Shown: positions 1-12,400 of the stretch, in pieces
Position numbering within the stretch: the stretch's first letter is position 1
Layout of the letters: the number at the start of each line of letters is the position of its first letter
Assembly (NCBI GenBank): GCA_015956445.1
Contig: WIUZ02000024.1
Location: 124,001 to 188,000, forward strand
Direction of reading: 5' to 3'
DNA length: 64,000 nt
Origin: Thelephora terrestris
Lineage: Eukaryota; Basidiomycota; Agaricomycetes; Thelephorales; Thelephoraceae
Notes under the pieces: model-generated
The model's database searches: none
The model's input: the letters and a program-made list of their open reading frames with translations, nothing else
What the model was told of the DNA's origin: nothing
Translations under genes and position numbers: made by a program

Positions 1-3000
1 TCGGGAGAGACGACCATGATGTCGGGGCGTGTGTGGACGTTGATGGTGTCAGAGTGCCTCTGGAGGTCATACGCTGTATAATTGATGCGAAGTGTCTTAT
101 GAATGGATATTTTACCACCCTTGTCGATATCAGTATCGAGTATGTCTTCACTGGAGGGTACATCCTCTTGAACCAGCAGTCGTGACAGAGCGTGTCTTTT
201 GAGGTTCCATGTGAAATCCTAGAAGTGCGATTGGTAAACGATGGGCGAGAGAGACATGTGGCCCACCTCAAACAAAGGATCTGACTCCTGATCAGTCATC
301 CAGATACGAGCGTTCTTGCTCTTCTTCCAAGGCTTCGAAATGACGTAGCTTGAGGCAGATGAAACGCAAGGGATGGCTTCATCTGCAGGTCCAGAGGTGC
401 CCCTCTTCACCTCCGTGAGTCTTCTAATCAGACGTCTACGGGCTTCTTGATTGCTGATTGATCTGGCGACCAGTCGATGGTTTGTACGAGCATAGAAGTG
501 TTTCACACGCCGATGCTCGCATTCGCCCTGGTGAAATGATTAGTATATTATTAAGTGGATATGTAGCTAGAAAATAAAATTTACCATCTGTGTGCTATAT
601 GAATCGGTCGTTCCTCGTTGGCGGATAGTGTTGGCGTAATCTCCCAGTGTGTGGAGTTTATAGGTGGAGAGGTTAAACCTCCTTGTGCCCGATGAGGCTT
701 TCCTCTTTGACTTCCCAGTGGCCGCCCGTCGTTTCCGAGCCTCTGCCTCCTTCGGGAGCTCCTTGGTATCAAAGTTGTCACTAAACTTTGCACCAAAGTG
801 GCGGAGGGTGGATCCAAGCGGTTTTGTCAGGACGTCAAAGGAGGTCAACGTATGATCGGTGTGAAGGCGTAGCTTAGCATACGCGTGCCAGGTGGAAAGG
901 GTGAAAACAAGGTCAAGGATGACCTTCTCGTGCTTCCTGGGCAACAGCCCCCCAATCACTGGGATGATACACTGAAATACATGAGTTAATTGTACTATTG
1001 TTGGTTGTGAACGTACTTGTAAGATATCTTCAAAGTCTCGTGCGGCAAGTTTCTTCATCACAGAGACGTTGTTGGAAAATTTTCGGATCGTGTCGAGTCC
1101 AAACGTCGGAACCTGTCGGAACCTACCCACATACACTGGGGGCAAGGGGTCACTTACCCAGCAATGACATTGTGATTACATTGTGATTTTTTAGGCAATG
1201 TGTGCAGCCTGTGGCCAAGAGGTACATGCTGAGTTCTTTTACAAAGTACCCATCAATGTGACCACAATGTGGCCAGTGGGTTCATCTTGATCACTTTTAC
1301 AAAGTACCCATCAATTCGATCACAATGTGCCCTGTGGGTCCATGCAGGATACATTGTAAAAGTATCCATCAAAGTGGCCACTGGGCACTTTGTGAAAGAA
1401 ACCCCTGGGTTCTTTCACAATCTTGCTTACAAAGTGTCCAGCATACACCTGAGCCACTCATTGAGAATTCTTTCAGAAAGTATCCAACAATGTTTCCACA
1501 AAGTATTCAACCAGATACTCAATGGTTTCTTTGAAAGTTTGTTGTAAAATCCAACCACATTGAGAGTTCATTGTGAAAACATTGAGAAGAACCTCCTGGG
1601 GACATTGTGGTCACATTGCTGGTTACTTTTTGAAAGAACTCTTAATGAGTGGCTCAGGCACCCAGTTGCATAAATTGTAAATAATATTGTGAAAGAAAAC
1701 CCTGGTTTCTTTCACAAAGTGCCCAGTGGCCACTTTGATGGATACTTTTACAATGTATCCTGCATGGACCCACAGGGCACATTGTGATCGAATTGATGGG
1801 TACTTTGTAAAAGTGATCAAGATGAACCCACTGGCCACATTGTGGTCACATTGATGGGTACTTTGTAAAAGAACTCAACATGTACCTCCTGGCCACAGGC
1901 TGCACACATTGCCTAAAAAATCACAATGTAATCACAATGTCATTGCTGGGTAAGTGACCCCTTGCCCCCAGTGATAAGAAATCAGGAAAACGGACAAATC
2001 ATGATTGCGATCTCACCGGCGGTCGAACTCCGCGATGACCCCTGTGCCTTGGGTATAGAGGATCCGAAGAAGATGCGTCAATACGGCCTTCCAGACGCCC
2101 AGCTCGAATTCATGCATGAGGTCCACAACAAAGAGCGAGAAAAACTCCAGCCCGAACTTATCAAGGGCTGAAATGAATGCGCTCTGGGGGGGTAATCAAC
2201 ATGCGCTCGGTTTAATAATTGGTTTACTTACACGTGTCGGCGTAAACGATTCTGAGCCAATTACACGGTTGACAGCCATCGAATTGACGGTATACCCCTT
2301 TTTGTAAATGATCTCCCGTGCGGTTTCAACGCTGGCCCGGTACCTTTCATTACATTTCCGAACTTTCGCCCTTCTTTGTCTGTCAACCATGGTTCCTAGA
2401 CCCCTGATGTACTCTCGCCTGATGAGACATCGTGGACATGGACATATACCCATGTTTCGTACACAGGCTAGAAGTACTCTTTTCAGTGCACATAGTATCA
2501 ATAAAAATCTGAGATGCGTGTGAATTGGCGACTTACTTCTCCGGGTAATCAGCCATATATGCAAAAAACCGGGGGAACACATGGCGGATTACTTGATCGG
2601 CAAAACAGATAAAAATTCCAAATTGATATGCTTGTACAAAGTCCGGGGCACTGAGAATCAGTAGCCAGAGTGCCTGAATGAGCTCCCGTTTGCAATGTGT
2701 GATTGTTGCGTCCGAGGGAACAATACCAAATTTCTCCCGATACCAATCAGAAAAAGAGTCGGGAAGCTACATCATATCAATTATTAAATGATCCACAGGG
2801 GGCGTAACATAGATGAGACACACCGAAGGAAAATAGGCCGTGTGATGCGCCGCATGTGAAGAGGGTTGACAGCGGATGTATTTGGAAAGGTTCCCAAAAT
2901 ACACATAGACGGGCCAGAGAGACGCGGTCCCAAACTGCGCAAGCATAGTCGCATCCGAATACGGAGCCAATTCAACCACAATGCTCTCGGCCTCAGGGTA

Positions 3001-4329
3001 ATCTGGATGTGGGGGAATGTTCTGGACTTCTTGATATGCGGTGATCATCTCATCTGAGGTATACGCTTCTCCATACAGCCGAATTGATGGTGCGTCATCT
3101 GTTGGCTTCCACCTCTCTTCGAATGGTGCTGTATGAAAAAACCCCGCTGTTGCCTTGTCCTGACAGGCGTTCTTGATAACAGCTGTTAGATCTCGATATA
3201 GGAGGCCTTCGATCTCGAATTCCACAGCGTCCACTTCGGCAACCTTCTCCTTGGGGCATGGCACGGAGATCTTTACATTCGCCTTGTTCCACCCCTGACC
3301 TTCAAGGCTCAACTCAAAGGCATCAAGCTTCTTAAGCTCATTCGCCAACTTGACACCTCGCAGTTCCTCAGCCTCGAAGTCCTCGTGTAGGATGACATCG
3401 TCTATCAGGCGTTGGGCGTCGGCCATAGATTTTTGACCAGTTCCCGAACAGAACCATTGGATTAAGAGGGCGACTGTTGTGTTCAAAAACAGGCCTACCA
3501 GGTTGGATAGGCCTGTTATAAACACGATCGGCATCCGAAGACCAGAGGCAAGATTGTCTGCACATGCTTGGTGAGTTTCTCCAGAATCGATGAAGTCGTT
3601 GTGATCCGGAACAGGGACATTTGAGAGTTCTGATACGGGATGGCGATGATAGATCCTGAATCGTCCGAACTCATCCGCCTCTGTCATAAACTTCTTGAGC
3701 TCGACTGGAGGGGTTGGTGAGACAGGGGGCATTGAGGAGGCTTGTCTTTGGTGTTTATCTGCCTCAACTATCGCCTCTTCCTCTTCCATTTGTCGCTTCT
3801 GTGTCTTGAAGCTCGGAAGGTGCGAGAGCCCCAAATCTGTATCCTGATATCTCGTTGGCAGTCGGCGTATGCGGCCGTAGCGACCTGTAGAAAGTAGGGT
3901 GGCATCAGTCAGCAGGGGAGGTGCGTTTATTGGGGGTGGTGGGGCAGTGGTTTGGCCCCCGCCCTGTAACGACGACAATAATTGTGAGGCATATGCTTTT
4001 ACTAAGCCTATTTTTACAGAACACACCTCAAGATCAACATCAGCAGGTTCTACAGCCTCTGGGACAATCTCCAAATGTTCAGAGCAGGATATTTTGCGCC
4101 GCTTGGCCTGTTGGTAATCGTCTTCACGCCGCTTGACCTCCTTGCCAACTGAGGCAAGTCCAAGTTTGGCTATCTTACACTTTCCAACATGAGTGGTAAG
4201 CGCTCTGTCACCTTTTGCTTTGAAGTTGCATCCTTCAGCAGGGCACACAAGCATGGTAGACGTGCATTTGGGAGGAAGAGAGATGTCTTTTCTCTCTGTG
4301 AGTACTTTGCTCATTGCACGACGCCTCAT
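1..4329 (-). CDS. Plavaka-type transposase (CMC-like DNA transposon), 3' end outside window
   Basis: Multi-exon DDE-type transposase of the Plavaka group, which cuts and pastes its own element. Exon 1 (4329-about 2830) starts with a C2HC finger (C-x4-C-x12-H-x3-C, residues about 29-51), then an acidic, Pro-rich linker and the core with APYSDATMLAQFGTASLWP, a likely catalytic Asp block. Later exons carry ADQVIRHVFPRFFAYMADYP, NMGICPCPRCLI and DLMHEFELGVWKAVL, all hallmark Plavaka segments. The coding sense continues to base 1 (INYTAYDLQRHSDTINVHTR), so the C-terminus is cut by the window edge. A TAG at about 217-219 falls in a plausible 48-nt intron (GTGGGC...TTCTAG). One intron, about 1122-2010, is swollen by a MITE. 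The family call is from motif order and is strong; full activity is not shown. Confidence 0.88.
1134..1973. mobile_element. Fold-back CACTA-type MITE inside the transposase intron
   Basis: The 840-bp element begins CACTGGGGGCAAGGGGTCAC and ends with the inverse complement. Its two arms (about 1134-1428 and 1680-1973) are nearly identical inverted repeats of roughly 290 bp around a 250-bp centre. It is flanked by the 3-bp direct repeat ATA (1131-1133, 1974-1976). CACTG ends plus a 3-bp duplication fit the CACTA/CMC group. It has no coding capacity; the small ORFs are the same arm read twice. It lies between splice donor CG|GTGAGA (about 2014) and acceptor GGTAG (about 1121), so splicing would remove it. 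Confidence 0.9.
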
Positions 4330-4535
4330 CTTTTTCTCTGATTTGATTCGATCGCATCACACCGCTCTTTTTCCTCTTCCACCACGTCCTCTCTTTGCTC
4401 TCCCACTGTGTTGTCTCTCTTCACCATCATTCTGCTGCTTTTTTCTCTCCCCTTCATTGAATCTGATCTCACCTTCGTTCTGCTTCGTCTTTGTCGGTTT
4501 TATATCGTGCAGATCAGTTGTCCCCCGATATCAGT
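4330..4535. promoter_or_regulatory. Shared divergent promoter of transposase and DUF6698-like gene
   Basis: 206 bp between two outward-facing start codons. It is pyrimidine-rich on the plus strand (CTCTTTTTCC, CTTTGCTCTCCC). No clear TATA box was seen. The assignment is inferred from layout only. Confidence 0.4.
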
Positions 4536-7500
4536 ATGACACGACATCGGGGATCCAAGGAGGCTGACACGGCAAAGAAGCGTCCAAGAAAAGCTTTCAG
4601 CTTCATGTCACTTGGCTCGAGAACCAAAGGGTTTGTATCTTAATTTCTTGACCCTTTACGAGCTGATGTAAAACTATCAGGTGGGATAAAAATGCTCCAC
4701 GAAGTGATTGCCCGTATGGCATTTTTGGAAAACGCATGCAGAGATCGTTAATGGGTTTTGGATCCCTTGTGACTGCCATTTACTCACAAGAGATGATCAC
4801 TGAAGCCACGCTCAATGCAAGTCATGGCATCTTGAACCCGGGTAAGGGCAACATGCGCTATTTTCACGAACGGCTGGGGTTCCACAGGTACATTTTAGGC
4901 ATAAGCTGACAAAAGGTTGACTACTAACATGAAAATTTAGGGACGGCGTCACTACAGAATACCAAACTATGCGCAGAGCTGTAACAGTCTTACTTCGCCA
5001 ATTTCCAGGTATCAAACATGATATTGAAAAATCCAAACAAAATGGTGATGCGCTCATCCAGAAGATCAGAAGGGTATGTGTCGATACCCCTGCCCTATAT
5101 GCGATTATATGCGCAACTGCACAACCGTACTATGGAAGTTCTGACATCCGCTCATGCCAGGTTATGAAAGGTGCACATGCAGCGCGCAACACTGATGCAA
5201 ACTCAATCAGGAGTAATATTTTCACCCTCTCCCATGACGACGCCAAGAAACGTGGTTGGTCAATGCCAGCAAAGATTGAGAAGTCAAACCGTGGCATCAA
5301 GTCTGAGTGCACGGCACGGTTCCTCCTCTCCTTCAAGGAACGCGATGAATATCTCAAAGATCCGGAAGCATTGGTCTTCTTTATATATTGTTTCATTCCA
5401 TCAGACAGCTGACAGATCACCTTAGTTACCGTGAGAAGGTTGAACGAAACCAAATCAAGCTGTCATTGACCGACACGTGGCCTGCCATCCTGTATGATGA
5501 GAACATGGTTAATGATGAAGACGAGCTAGCCGGTCTCTTCAGGAGTGAGACACTCCTTCGTGTATGTTTTTTATCAACCTGCATATACTTACCACACTCA
5601 CAAGATCCAATCTTAGTGCGGGATAACCATTCTGTGCAGCCCATCCGCAGGGTGTGAATGGAAATATCCTGAGCCAGGTGCTCGGTCATTCTCAGCAAGC
5701 CAAAAGAGTCAAACGCTGAAATTAACGGAATCAAGAGGATAACGCCTGAAACCATCGCATACTTTTCAACTTTAGTATGATTTCCTACTGTTGTTCTTGA
5801 TTATATGCACGCTCTGACCTGGCACTTGGTAGGCAATTTTTGCCATCCATGACAGCCTCATTTTCTGTCGTGACCTTGGAGGGATCGATCTCTCCGAGGT
5901 GTATCATGATGTTGTGGCTGCGCTGAGAATGAAGACAGAATGGGCTGTTCAAACGTTAGCATTTTGGAATAAGTAAGTGGGATACATGGTTTACGCCCAT
6001 AGCTAATCTCAGCAATTTGTTAGGATCTTCTTTGGAGAAAGAGAAGAAGAAGAAACCGAGCCAAGGATCAACCGCGAAGATAGGTTCAAGCAACTGGAGG
6101 CAAAACAACGAGAGAGAAGGCCTGATGGTGTTAGATGCTGACCCACCTAGGTTACCGGCAATCACTCCACCACGTCCTCAAGGCGTTCAGAATCTTGATA
6201 ACTCAGGTGAGGATTTCAATCTTGCTTTGAGCGGATTGACTGGCTACTAAGTCACCCATCTTCGAAGGGCTGGGATCGCCCACACTTGATGATGCAGAGG
6301 ACAGAGGTGAGATCTTATGATATTTCATGATCAACGACACCTACAAGATTCGCTATCATACAGTCTCTCTTCCTCCCAAGTCAAAGAACACGCAAAAGAG
6401 AAGGATGAGTGGTTAGTCTTGCCAGTCTGTAGATCCTGCAGACGCCTACTCACATCGCCACCCAGTCCCTGACTCAGACTTAGACCTAGACCCGGAATCA
6501 GAACCTGATTCTGACCCTGATTCTGATGGAAAACAGTCCGGTACGCCTAGCCACATTACTCATCCATGTGTCATGGTTAAGTACTGACTACACACTATCA
6601 TCACAGATGCCGCAACGCCTCCGCCCAAAAAAGTTCCGAGGCATTCAATTGGTATGTCATCCCCTCCCTTGTGTCTTATGTTCTGACATTACGTTAGACC
6701 GAGAACATTCTCCTGCTACAGTACGACCTACAGCAGCTAGAAAGAAGCAAACCACCCAGTCATCATCTTCCCAGCTGCAGGACAACGCTGAGGATGGTGA
6801 GTCTAATTCTGTCTCTATGAATTGACGCCATCAAGATTATACTAATTTCCTAGATAACCACGTGAATGTGGGCGAATGGGATGCCGTATGCAAGGAACTC
6901 AAGAAATGTAAGTGTCATACCCAATTATCGGTCTGCCTACTCCACCCACTGTCGAACCCCAGCAATCAAGTATGCAACAGCTGCCAGTCTCAAGGAAGCA
7001 ACCAACGAGTTCACAAAGATTGTGTCCATGAGGGCAGAAAAGGGCACACGCTACTACAATGAACACTGGGACCGTCTCGGTAAGTGGTCTTATATATTAC
7101 AGCCCTGAATGGTCGTTGACGTTCTCCATAGAATGGTTGAGGATGGACGTTGAATGACAGTACCAACGCACCATAGCAACAGGTTTGACATTTGAATACA
7201 CCTTCAAGTTGCTCACTGACAATTTATTGACTTGTGACCGCCCACTAGGTTTAGTGTTGAAGATCCCAGCTACAAAAAAGAAAGGTACATCATTCCCATT
7301 TTCTACCTTATCCCACTGTGCTGACAACATCTCACCATGAACTTCACAGGACCCCAAAGAGCCAAAAAAGGTGCGCTGATCTATATCAAACTAGACATTT
7401 GTTACTAATAATGTGCTGCCAGTGGTCCCGGGAGCACGAAGGATCACAAGGAGCATCTCTCGTCGGGAGGGCCAGGATGATGATGACGATGAACTTGACC

Positions 7501-7562
7501 CTCCTGCCAAAATTGATAAGCTCATCAACCCGCCTGTCGTGCCGTCAAGAAGGAAGCGTTAG
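4536..7562 (+). CDS. DUF6698-like protein, probable passenger gene of the Plavaka element
   Basis: Many short exons. The start ATG at 4536 gives a basic N-terminus (MTRHRGSKEADTAKKRPRKA). Recognisable blocks in order are MRRAVTVLLRQFPGIKHDIE, a GAHAARNTDANSIRSNIF-like segment, TDTWPAILYDENMVNDEDEL, GIKRITPETIAYFSTL, AIFAIHDSLIFCRDLGGIDL and TLAFWNK-IFFGEREEEETEP. I relate this order to the Agaricomycete DUF6698 family (function unknown). The tail is acidic then basic (PVVPSRRKR). Joining the blocks at about 5640-5720 needs a change of frame that no obvious intron explains, so one frameshift is possible. The gene starts 207 bp from the transposase start, head to head, and probably shares its promoter. 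Confidence 0.6.
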
Positions 7563-7829
7563 TCTCCAGCAATCCCTGTCAAAGTTTCTTGTCACGCCCT
7601 CCACCACAATAAATAGCTTTCTTGGCCTCGATCATCATGTACCGCCTGTCTCTCGTACCTGAATCGTTCTCCCTACATCTGTGGTGTAATACTGATTCTG
7701 TAATTGTCAGTATATATCCTATTACACCCAAAATCCAAACCCCGTGTAACAAATAAACCGTTGTTATCAGATTTTTTCACAATGAACTCAGATCAATACA
7801 ATGAATTCCAGTTTACCATCACAAGCCTT

Positions 7830-8190
7830 GTTCTTTGACATAACCCTTGCTTTTCATTATAACCCTTGTTTTCCATCATAACCTTTGTTTTCTGACATAA
7901 CACTGGTTTTCCGACATATCCCTTGTTTTCCGACATATCCCTTATTTTCTGTCATAACCTTTGTTTTCTGACATAGCACTTGTTTCCCGACATATCCCTT
8001 GTTTTCTGACATAACCCTCGCTTTTCATTATAACCTTTGTTTTCCAACATATCCCTTATTCTCCAACATAACCCTTGCTTTTCATCGTAACCCCCACTTC
8101 TCTTCATAATGCTTGCATTTTGTTATGACTGCCACTTTCTCTTGTAACCCTCATTTCTCGTTAAAACCTTTGCTTTCCATCACAATGTCT
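7830..8190. repeat. Degenerate minisatellite, unit about 20-21 bp
   Basis: About 17 head-to-tail imperfect copies of a unit like CTTGTTTTCCGACATAACCC. Variants include TTTTCATTATAACCC and TTCCGACATATCC. The array decays toward 8190. It lies past the DUF6698-like gene, where subterminal repeats of the Plavaka element could be, but no terminal inverted repeat was recognised. Confidence 0.85.
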
Positions 8191-8366
8191 CAGTCTATCG
8201 ATCGAAGCTCATCAAGGCACGGTCAAGTCTGCGGCAACGCGGTAAGCATTGCGGTGATATTACTATTTTATGGAGGTGTTGTGAGAACTCGGAGGACTCT
8301 TACGAAGACACGCGATCTATACAAACTATTATCGCCTTTACCAGAGCTTCTGTTTCCGAACAGAGT

Positions 8367-8969
8367 TCATAACTTCTTTCCCCTTTTCCTGATGCCAAGT
8401 CGACCCATGATGGTGTTGAGGTTTGCGACGGATGTAGAATAATCGTCGACGAACCGCTGGTGAGCAGGAGCGCCCCCAGTACAGAGCAACTTGACGTCCG
8501 TGAACCTCTGTACGTATGCAGTTGGGCCCGTCCACCGACCATCGGGGTAAAGCCAGGACTGACCCGGCACGAGCTGAGTCACAATGGTGAGGACTGCAGG
8601 CACCAAGGGATCAGCTGGCACGTCGACTGCTGGATCATTGGTGGGGTTGTCAGGCGTGGGGGAGCGACCATCGGGCTGTTCGGCAGTCGCTGCGCCAGGG
8701 TCATCCGGGAGGGAGGAGTTTTCGAGAGTGACAGGAGAGGGGGAGGGGGGGGGTATAATGACGAGTCGGTGGCTAGAACCATATGGCTCCCAGGTAACTT
8801 TCTCCACTATTGTCGGGTCAGCGAGGTACTCGCCTCGAGCCATCAGACCCTCACGGACCAGCGACATCCTGGTGGCTATGTTTCGAGCGGCAGTCCTTGG
8901 GGAGACAGGAATGAAAGGAATGGACATCAGAGGAACTTGGGAGGTTTGGGAAAGGGATGTTGACCTCAC
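8367..8969 (-). CDS. Hypothetical protein, Pro-rich centre
   Basis: A 200-codon open frame. It has a hydrophobic stretch near the start (PLMSIPFIPVSPRTAARNIA), a Pro/Asp-rich low-complexity centre, and a more structured end (VQRFTDVKLLCTGGAPAHQR). The more likely start is the internal Met of MSIPFIPV. No family was recognised. It lies just upstream of the Helitron gene on the opposite strand and could be cargo of that element or an unrelated remnant. Length and composition favour real coding, but no homologue came to mind. Confidence 0.4.
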   Translation of the reverse strand: MRSTSLSQTSQVPLMSIPFIPVSPRTAARNIATRMSLVREGLMARGEYLADPTIVEKVTWEPYGSSHRLVIIPPPSPSPVTLENSSLPDDPGAATAEQPDGRSPTPDNPTNDPAVDVPADPLVPAVLTIVTQLVPGQSWLYPDGRWTGPTAYVQRFTDVKLLCTGGAPAHQRFVDDYSTSVANLNTIMGRLGIRKRGKKL

Positions 8970-9088
8970 CGCAACAACGTCGTCTCATTTATACCCCTAA
9001 GGTGAGAAACAGCGATGCAGAACATTCCATTTATACCCGTCTTCTGATGAAAACGATACAGGGCAGTTCCTGGAACCTGCCGTGGATG

Positions 9089-9495
9089 GTAAGCGATGGG
9101 AACGAGCTGATAAAACTCTCGGGTGAGCCATGAGTGAGCCGTCAAACCCCGAAAGAGTGTTTGGTGGGACATAGTGGTAGGGTCTAAGCATCCTAATGAA
9201 TAGTTAATCGTCTTCAGATCACAGATTTGGAAGATGCTGAACGCAGCTCACTGGCTCACTGTTTCTCCACTACGTCAAAGAAAGAACAACATACTGACAG
9301 CCTCTGCATTCTCATAGGCGTGAGACAGTGCAATTTTTCAAATCGGTCTTGGAATCTAAGCGATGGGAATGAGCTGATAACACCCTCGGATGGGCCGTTC
9401 TGTCCCGAAACTCATTTATCAAGGAGTCATGGTAGGATCTGTTCACCCCAATGAACATCTCAGACCTCCTCTCGAAGTTACAGATCAAGGATATC
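9089..9495 (+). repeat. Diverged tandem duplication of the Helitron gene leader
   Basis: Two copies, about 9089-9290 and 9356-9545. Each begins TAAGCGATGGGAA(C/T)GAGCTGAT, passes through ATGGTAGGATCTGTTCACC-like DNA, and runs into the first codons of the helicase frame (CAGATCAAGGATATCCTAGA against CAGATTTGGAAGATGCTGAA). The downstream copy holds the start at 9451. The upstream copy is degraded and has no equivalent open frame. Confidence 0.7.
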
Positions 9496-12400
9496 CTAGA
9501 AGCGACTCACGAGCTCAGTGTCCCTGCGCCATGTCAAAGGAAGAAGAGCGTTCTCACAAGTTTCATTCTTGGAAACCTCACCCCAGGGATTGAGAAGAAT
9601 CTCCGTGATAAACTCGCCACAAGAACCTCCACAAGTTCTGGACCTCCTCTCCGCAAGCAGAAATGGGACGAGCCACAGCCAAACACAGGCAGGAAGTCGT
9701 CCCGGATGGACACCGGTGGGCCAGAAGATGACGACGAGTTCCTGGACCTTCCTTCTGATACCACCCTCAAGGCTTGCTACCGCCAGTTCTACAAGGCAAC
9801 ATCCAACGCCGCCCTGGAGCATGTGGTGTGTGCCGTCTGTGCACGCGAGAAGGCTCGTCAGTCTGATGGCGTTGAAACCGTTGACCTGGAGGATATCCCA
9901 TCGGCCTCGCGCTTAGTGCCGCATCAACCCCATCCTGACCATACCCTCTTCAACGGGATGCTCCTCTCGCCAGAAGGGGTTATCTGCCAGGAGGACAGGT
10001 CCATCGCAAATATCTGTCGTGAATGTTTAAGCGATTTGAAGAGGACCCCATCGCTTCCTCCAAAATTTTCCCTGGCAAACAACCTGTGGATTGGCGCAGT
10101 CCCAGCCGAGCTAAGCACGCTGACTTTCCCAGAACAACTTCTGATTGCTCACCTGTACCCACGGGTGTACGTGTTCAAGTTGTTCCCGAAGTCTGGCGCT
10201 GGATCAGCAGATGGATTACAGCGTGGCATGAGGGGCAACGTCAGCACCTACGAGCTTAATGCAGGCGCAGTGGTAGCCATGGTTGAGGGGCAATTGATGC
10301 CGCGCCCTCCCGCAGTTCTCTCCTCCCTGATCGCAATCACCTATATCGGGATTGGTTGCATTCCAAAAAATTGGATTCATTCAACGTTTCGGGTTCGCTG
10401 CTTTCACGTCGCCAGGGCTCTCGCCTGGCTCAAGGCCAACAATCCTAAGTACTATGGTGACATCGTTATCAGTCAACGCCAACTGGATCAACTACCCGAG
10501 GACGATGTGCCAGATGAAATACTTGGGGTCATCCGACAGTCGAACGACACAGGATTAATTGATCAAGAGTCATCAGGCTATGTCCGAACTGATGAGATAG
10601 GTTTGTCATCTAAATTGAACGACCCACAGGAAGCCGGATCTGAATTTCTCATAGGAGATCAGTCAGGCAGCCCTCACCTGGACGCAGACACTGTGAACTC
10701 ACCTCCTTGTGCTGATGGTATGTGAACTCCTCTGGTACCCTGCAGCTCATGCGATCGGATTGCTGAACCAAGTTTAGATGAACCTTCTCCTGACGTGATT
10801 CCCCTGCAAATATCTGGATCTGTCGATTGCGACCTTTCCAACGTCACGGCCAACGAGTTGATGAAATGGGGACTTGCAAACCTGTGGAAAGAAGGTCGCG
10901 AAGGGGGGTATGCAGTGCGACATGGGCGTCAACCAGTTTCTGACTTCCCTCCCCGGGAGACTGGAGATGCAGAGTGCCCGGTGGATCAGCCCAACTTCTT
11001 TGAGAAGGCGTTCCCCTGTCTCTATCCTTACGGCCGAGGTGGCCTTGAGTGTAGACGACCTGTCCCGCTTGACTTCGCCGAGCACATCCGGTGGTCGCTT
11101 CAGTATTGTGACCGACGATTTCGCAAGCACGAAACATTCCCCTTTATCACCTTCGGTATTTCTCAACGCCGACAAGCTCTGACCTCAGCCCGGATACAAA
11201 TGAAGCGTCACACCTTCGAGCGAGAGGCTCACACCGTCGCGGCAATCACAGCTGAAAAGCTTAATCGAGCAAAAGCAGAGGAGGAAAGTGGGCTCCCAAT
11301 ATCTGACAAAGCGGTTAGTGTGCTCAAGAAGCACGTCTACGCCACTGCTGCTCGAGTCTCAGGCACAGATCAATCACGGTATCGCCTACGAAGTCAAATC
11401 TGGTCAACATCAACGATCTTGGGACCACCCTCACTCTGGATTACAATCAACCCCTCTGACCTCCATGATCCAATCGCTCAAATCTTCGCTGGTGAGGACA
11501 TCAACATGGATGATTTCATGGCCACCCTTGGACCCGATAAAGCAAAGAGGGCAAAAAACATCGCTGATGATCCCTACGCAGCCGCCAAGTTTTTTCACTT
11601 TATGATCACAACGATCCTGGAAACCCTCTTTCAGGTGAAGGTTACACCTGCCCAAGTGAAAAGCGGGATGGGAGTGTTTGGAAAAGTTTCTGCGTACTTC
11701 GGCACCGTCGAGTCGCAAGGGCGAGGGACACTACACCTCCACCTTCTCGTCTGGCTCAAGAAAGTTCCTTCTCCGGAAGAAATTGCCGCGCTACTCAAAA
11801 CCGAGGAGTTCCGAAACCGTATCATCGCATTCATCCAAGCGAACTTCAGGGCCTATGTTCCTGGCCTAGAGTCTGCCGAATCGATTGCGCAGCTTCCCCA
11901 CAACAACGAAGTGTCCTACAGTCGACCGCCGAACCCTGACTGCAAAGACTATGAAGGCGAGCTGCGGCGCTCAGAGCTGGCACTAGCTCGAATGGAACAA
12001 GTCCACGCGTGCAAACCCCGACGCTGTTTGGTCTACGATCGGCATAACCAATTGGTGTGCAAACGGCGCGCCCCATTTCAGGTGTCCGACAACGACTTCG
12101 TCACTGATACAGGCCTATGGGGGCCCAAGCGACTCCATGGTTATATCAACTCATGGGTTCCGTCTATTCTCCTCAATGCTCGGTGTAACAATGACGGGAA
12201 GTTTCTAACAAGTGGAGCGGACACAAAGAATATCACGTTTTATGTTACTTCTTATGCGGCTAAGAAGCAAGGCAAGAACTACAATGTGTCTGCGGTTATG
12301 GCTGACGGCTATGCATATCACCTCGAACATCCGAAACCCGAATACATCGACAGTGTTTGGGATCAGCAGCGTCTCCTCCTATTCCGTCTTGTTCACTCGA

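Noticed and set aside
1269-1838. Two similar small proteins (MASGFILITFTKYPSIRSQC...) as genes
   Set aside because: They are the two arms of the fold-back MITE read in opposite directions.
7830-8190. CRISPR-like array
   Set aside because: Units are directly adjacent without unique spacers and the genome is eukaryotic; it is a minisatellite.
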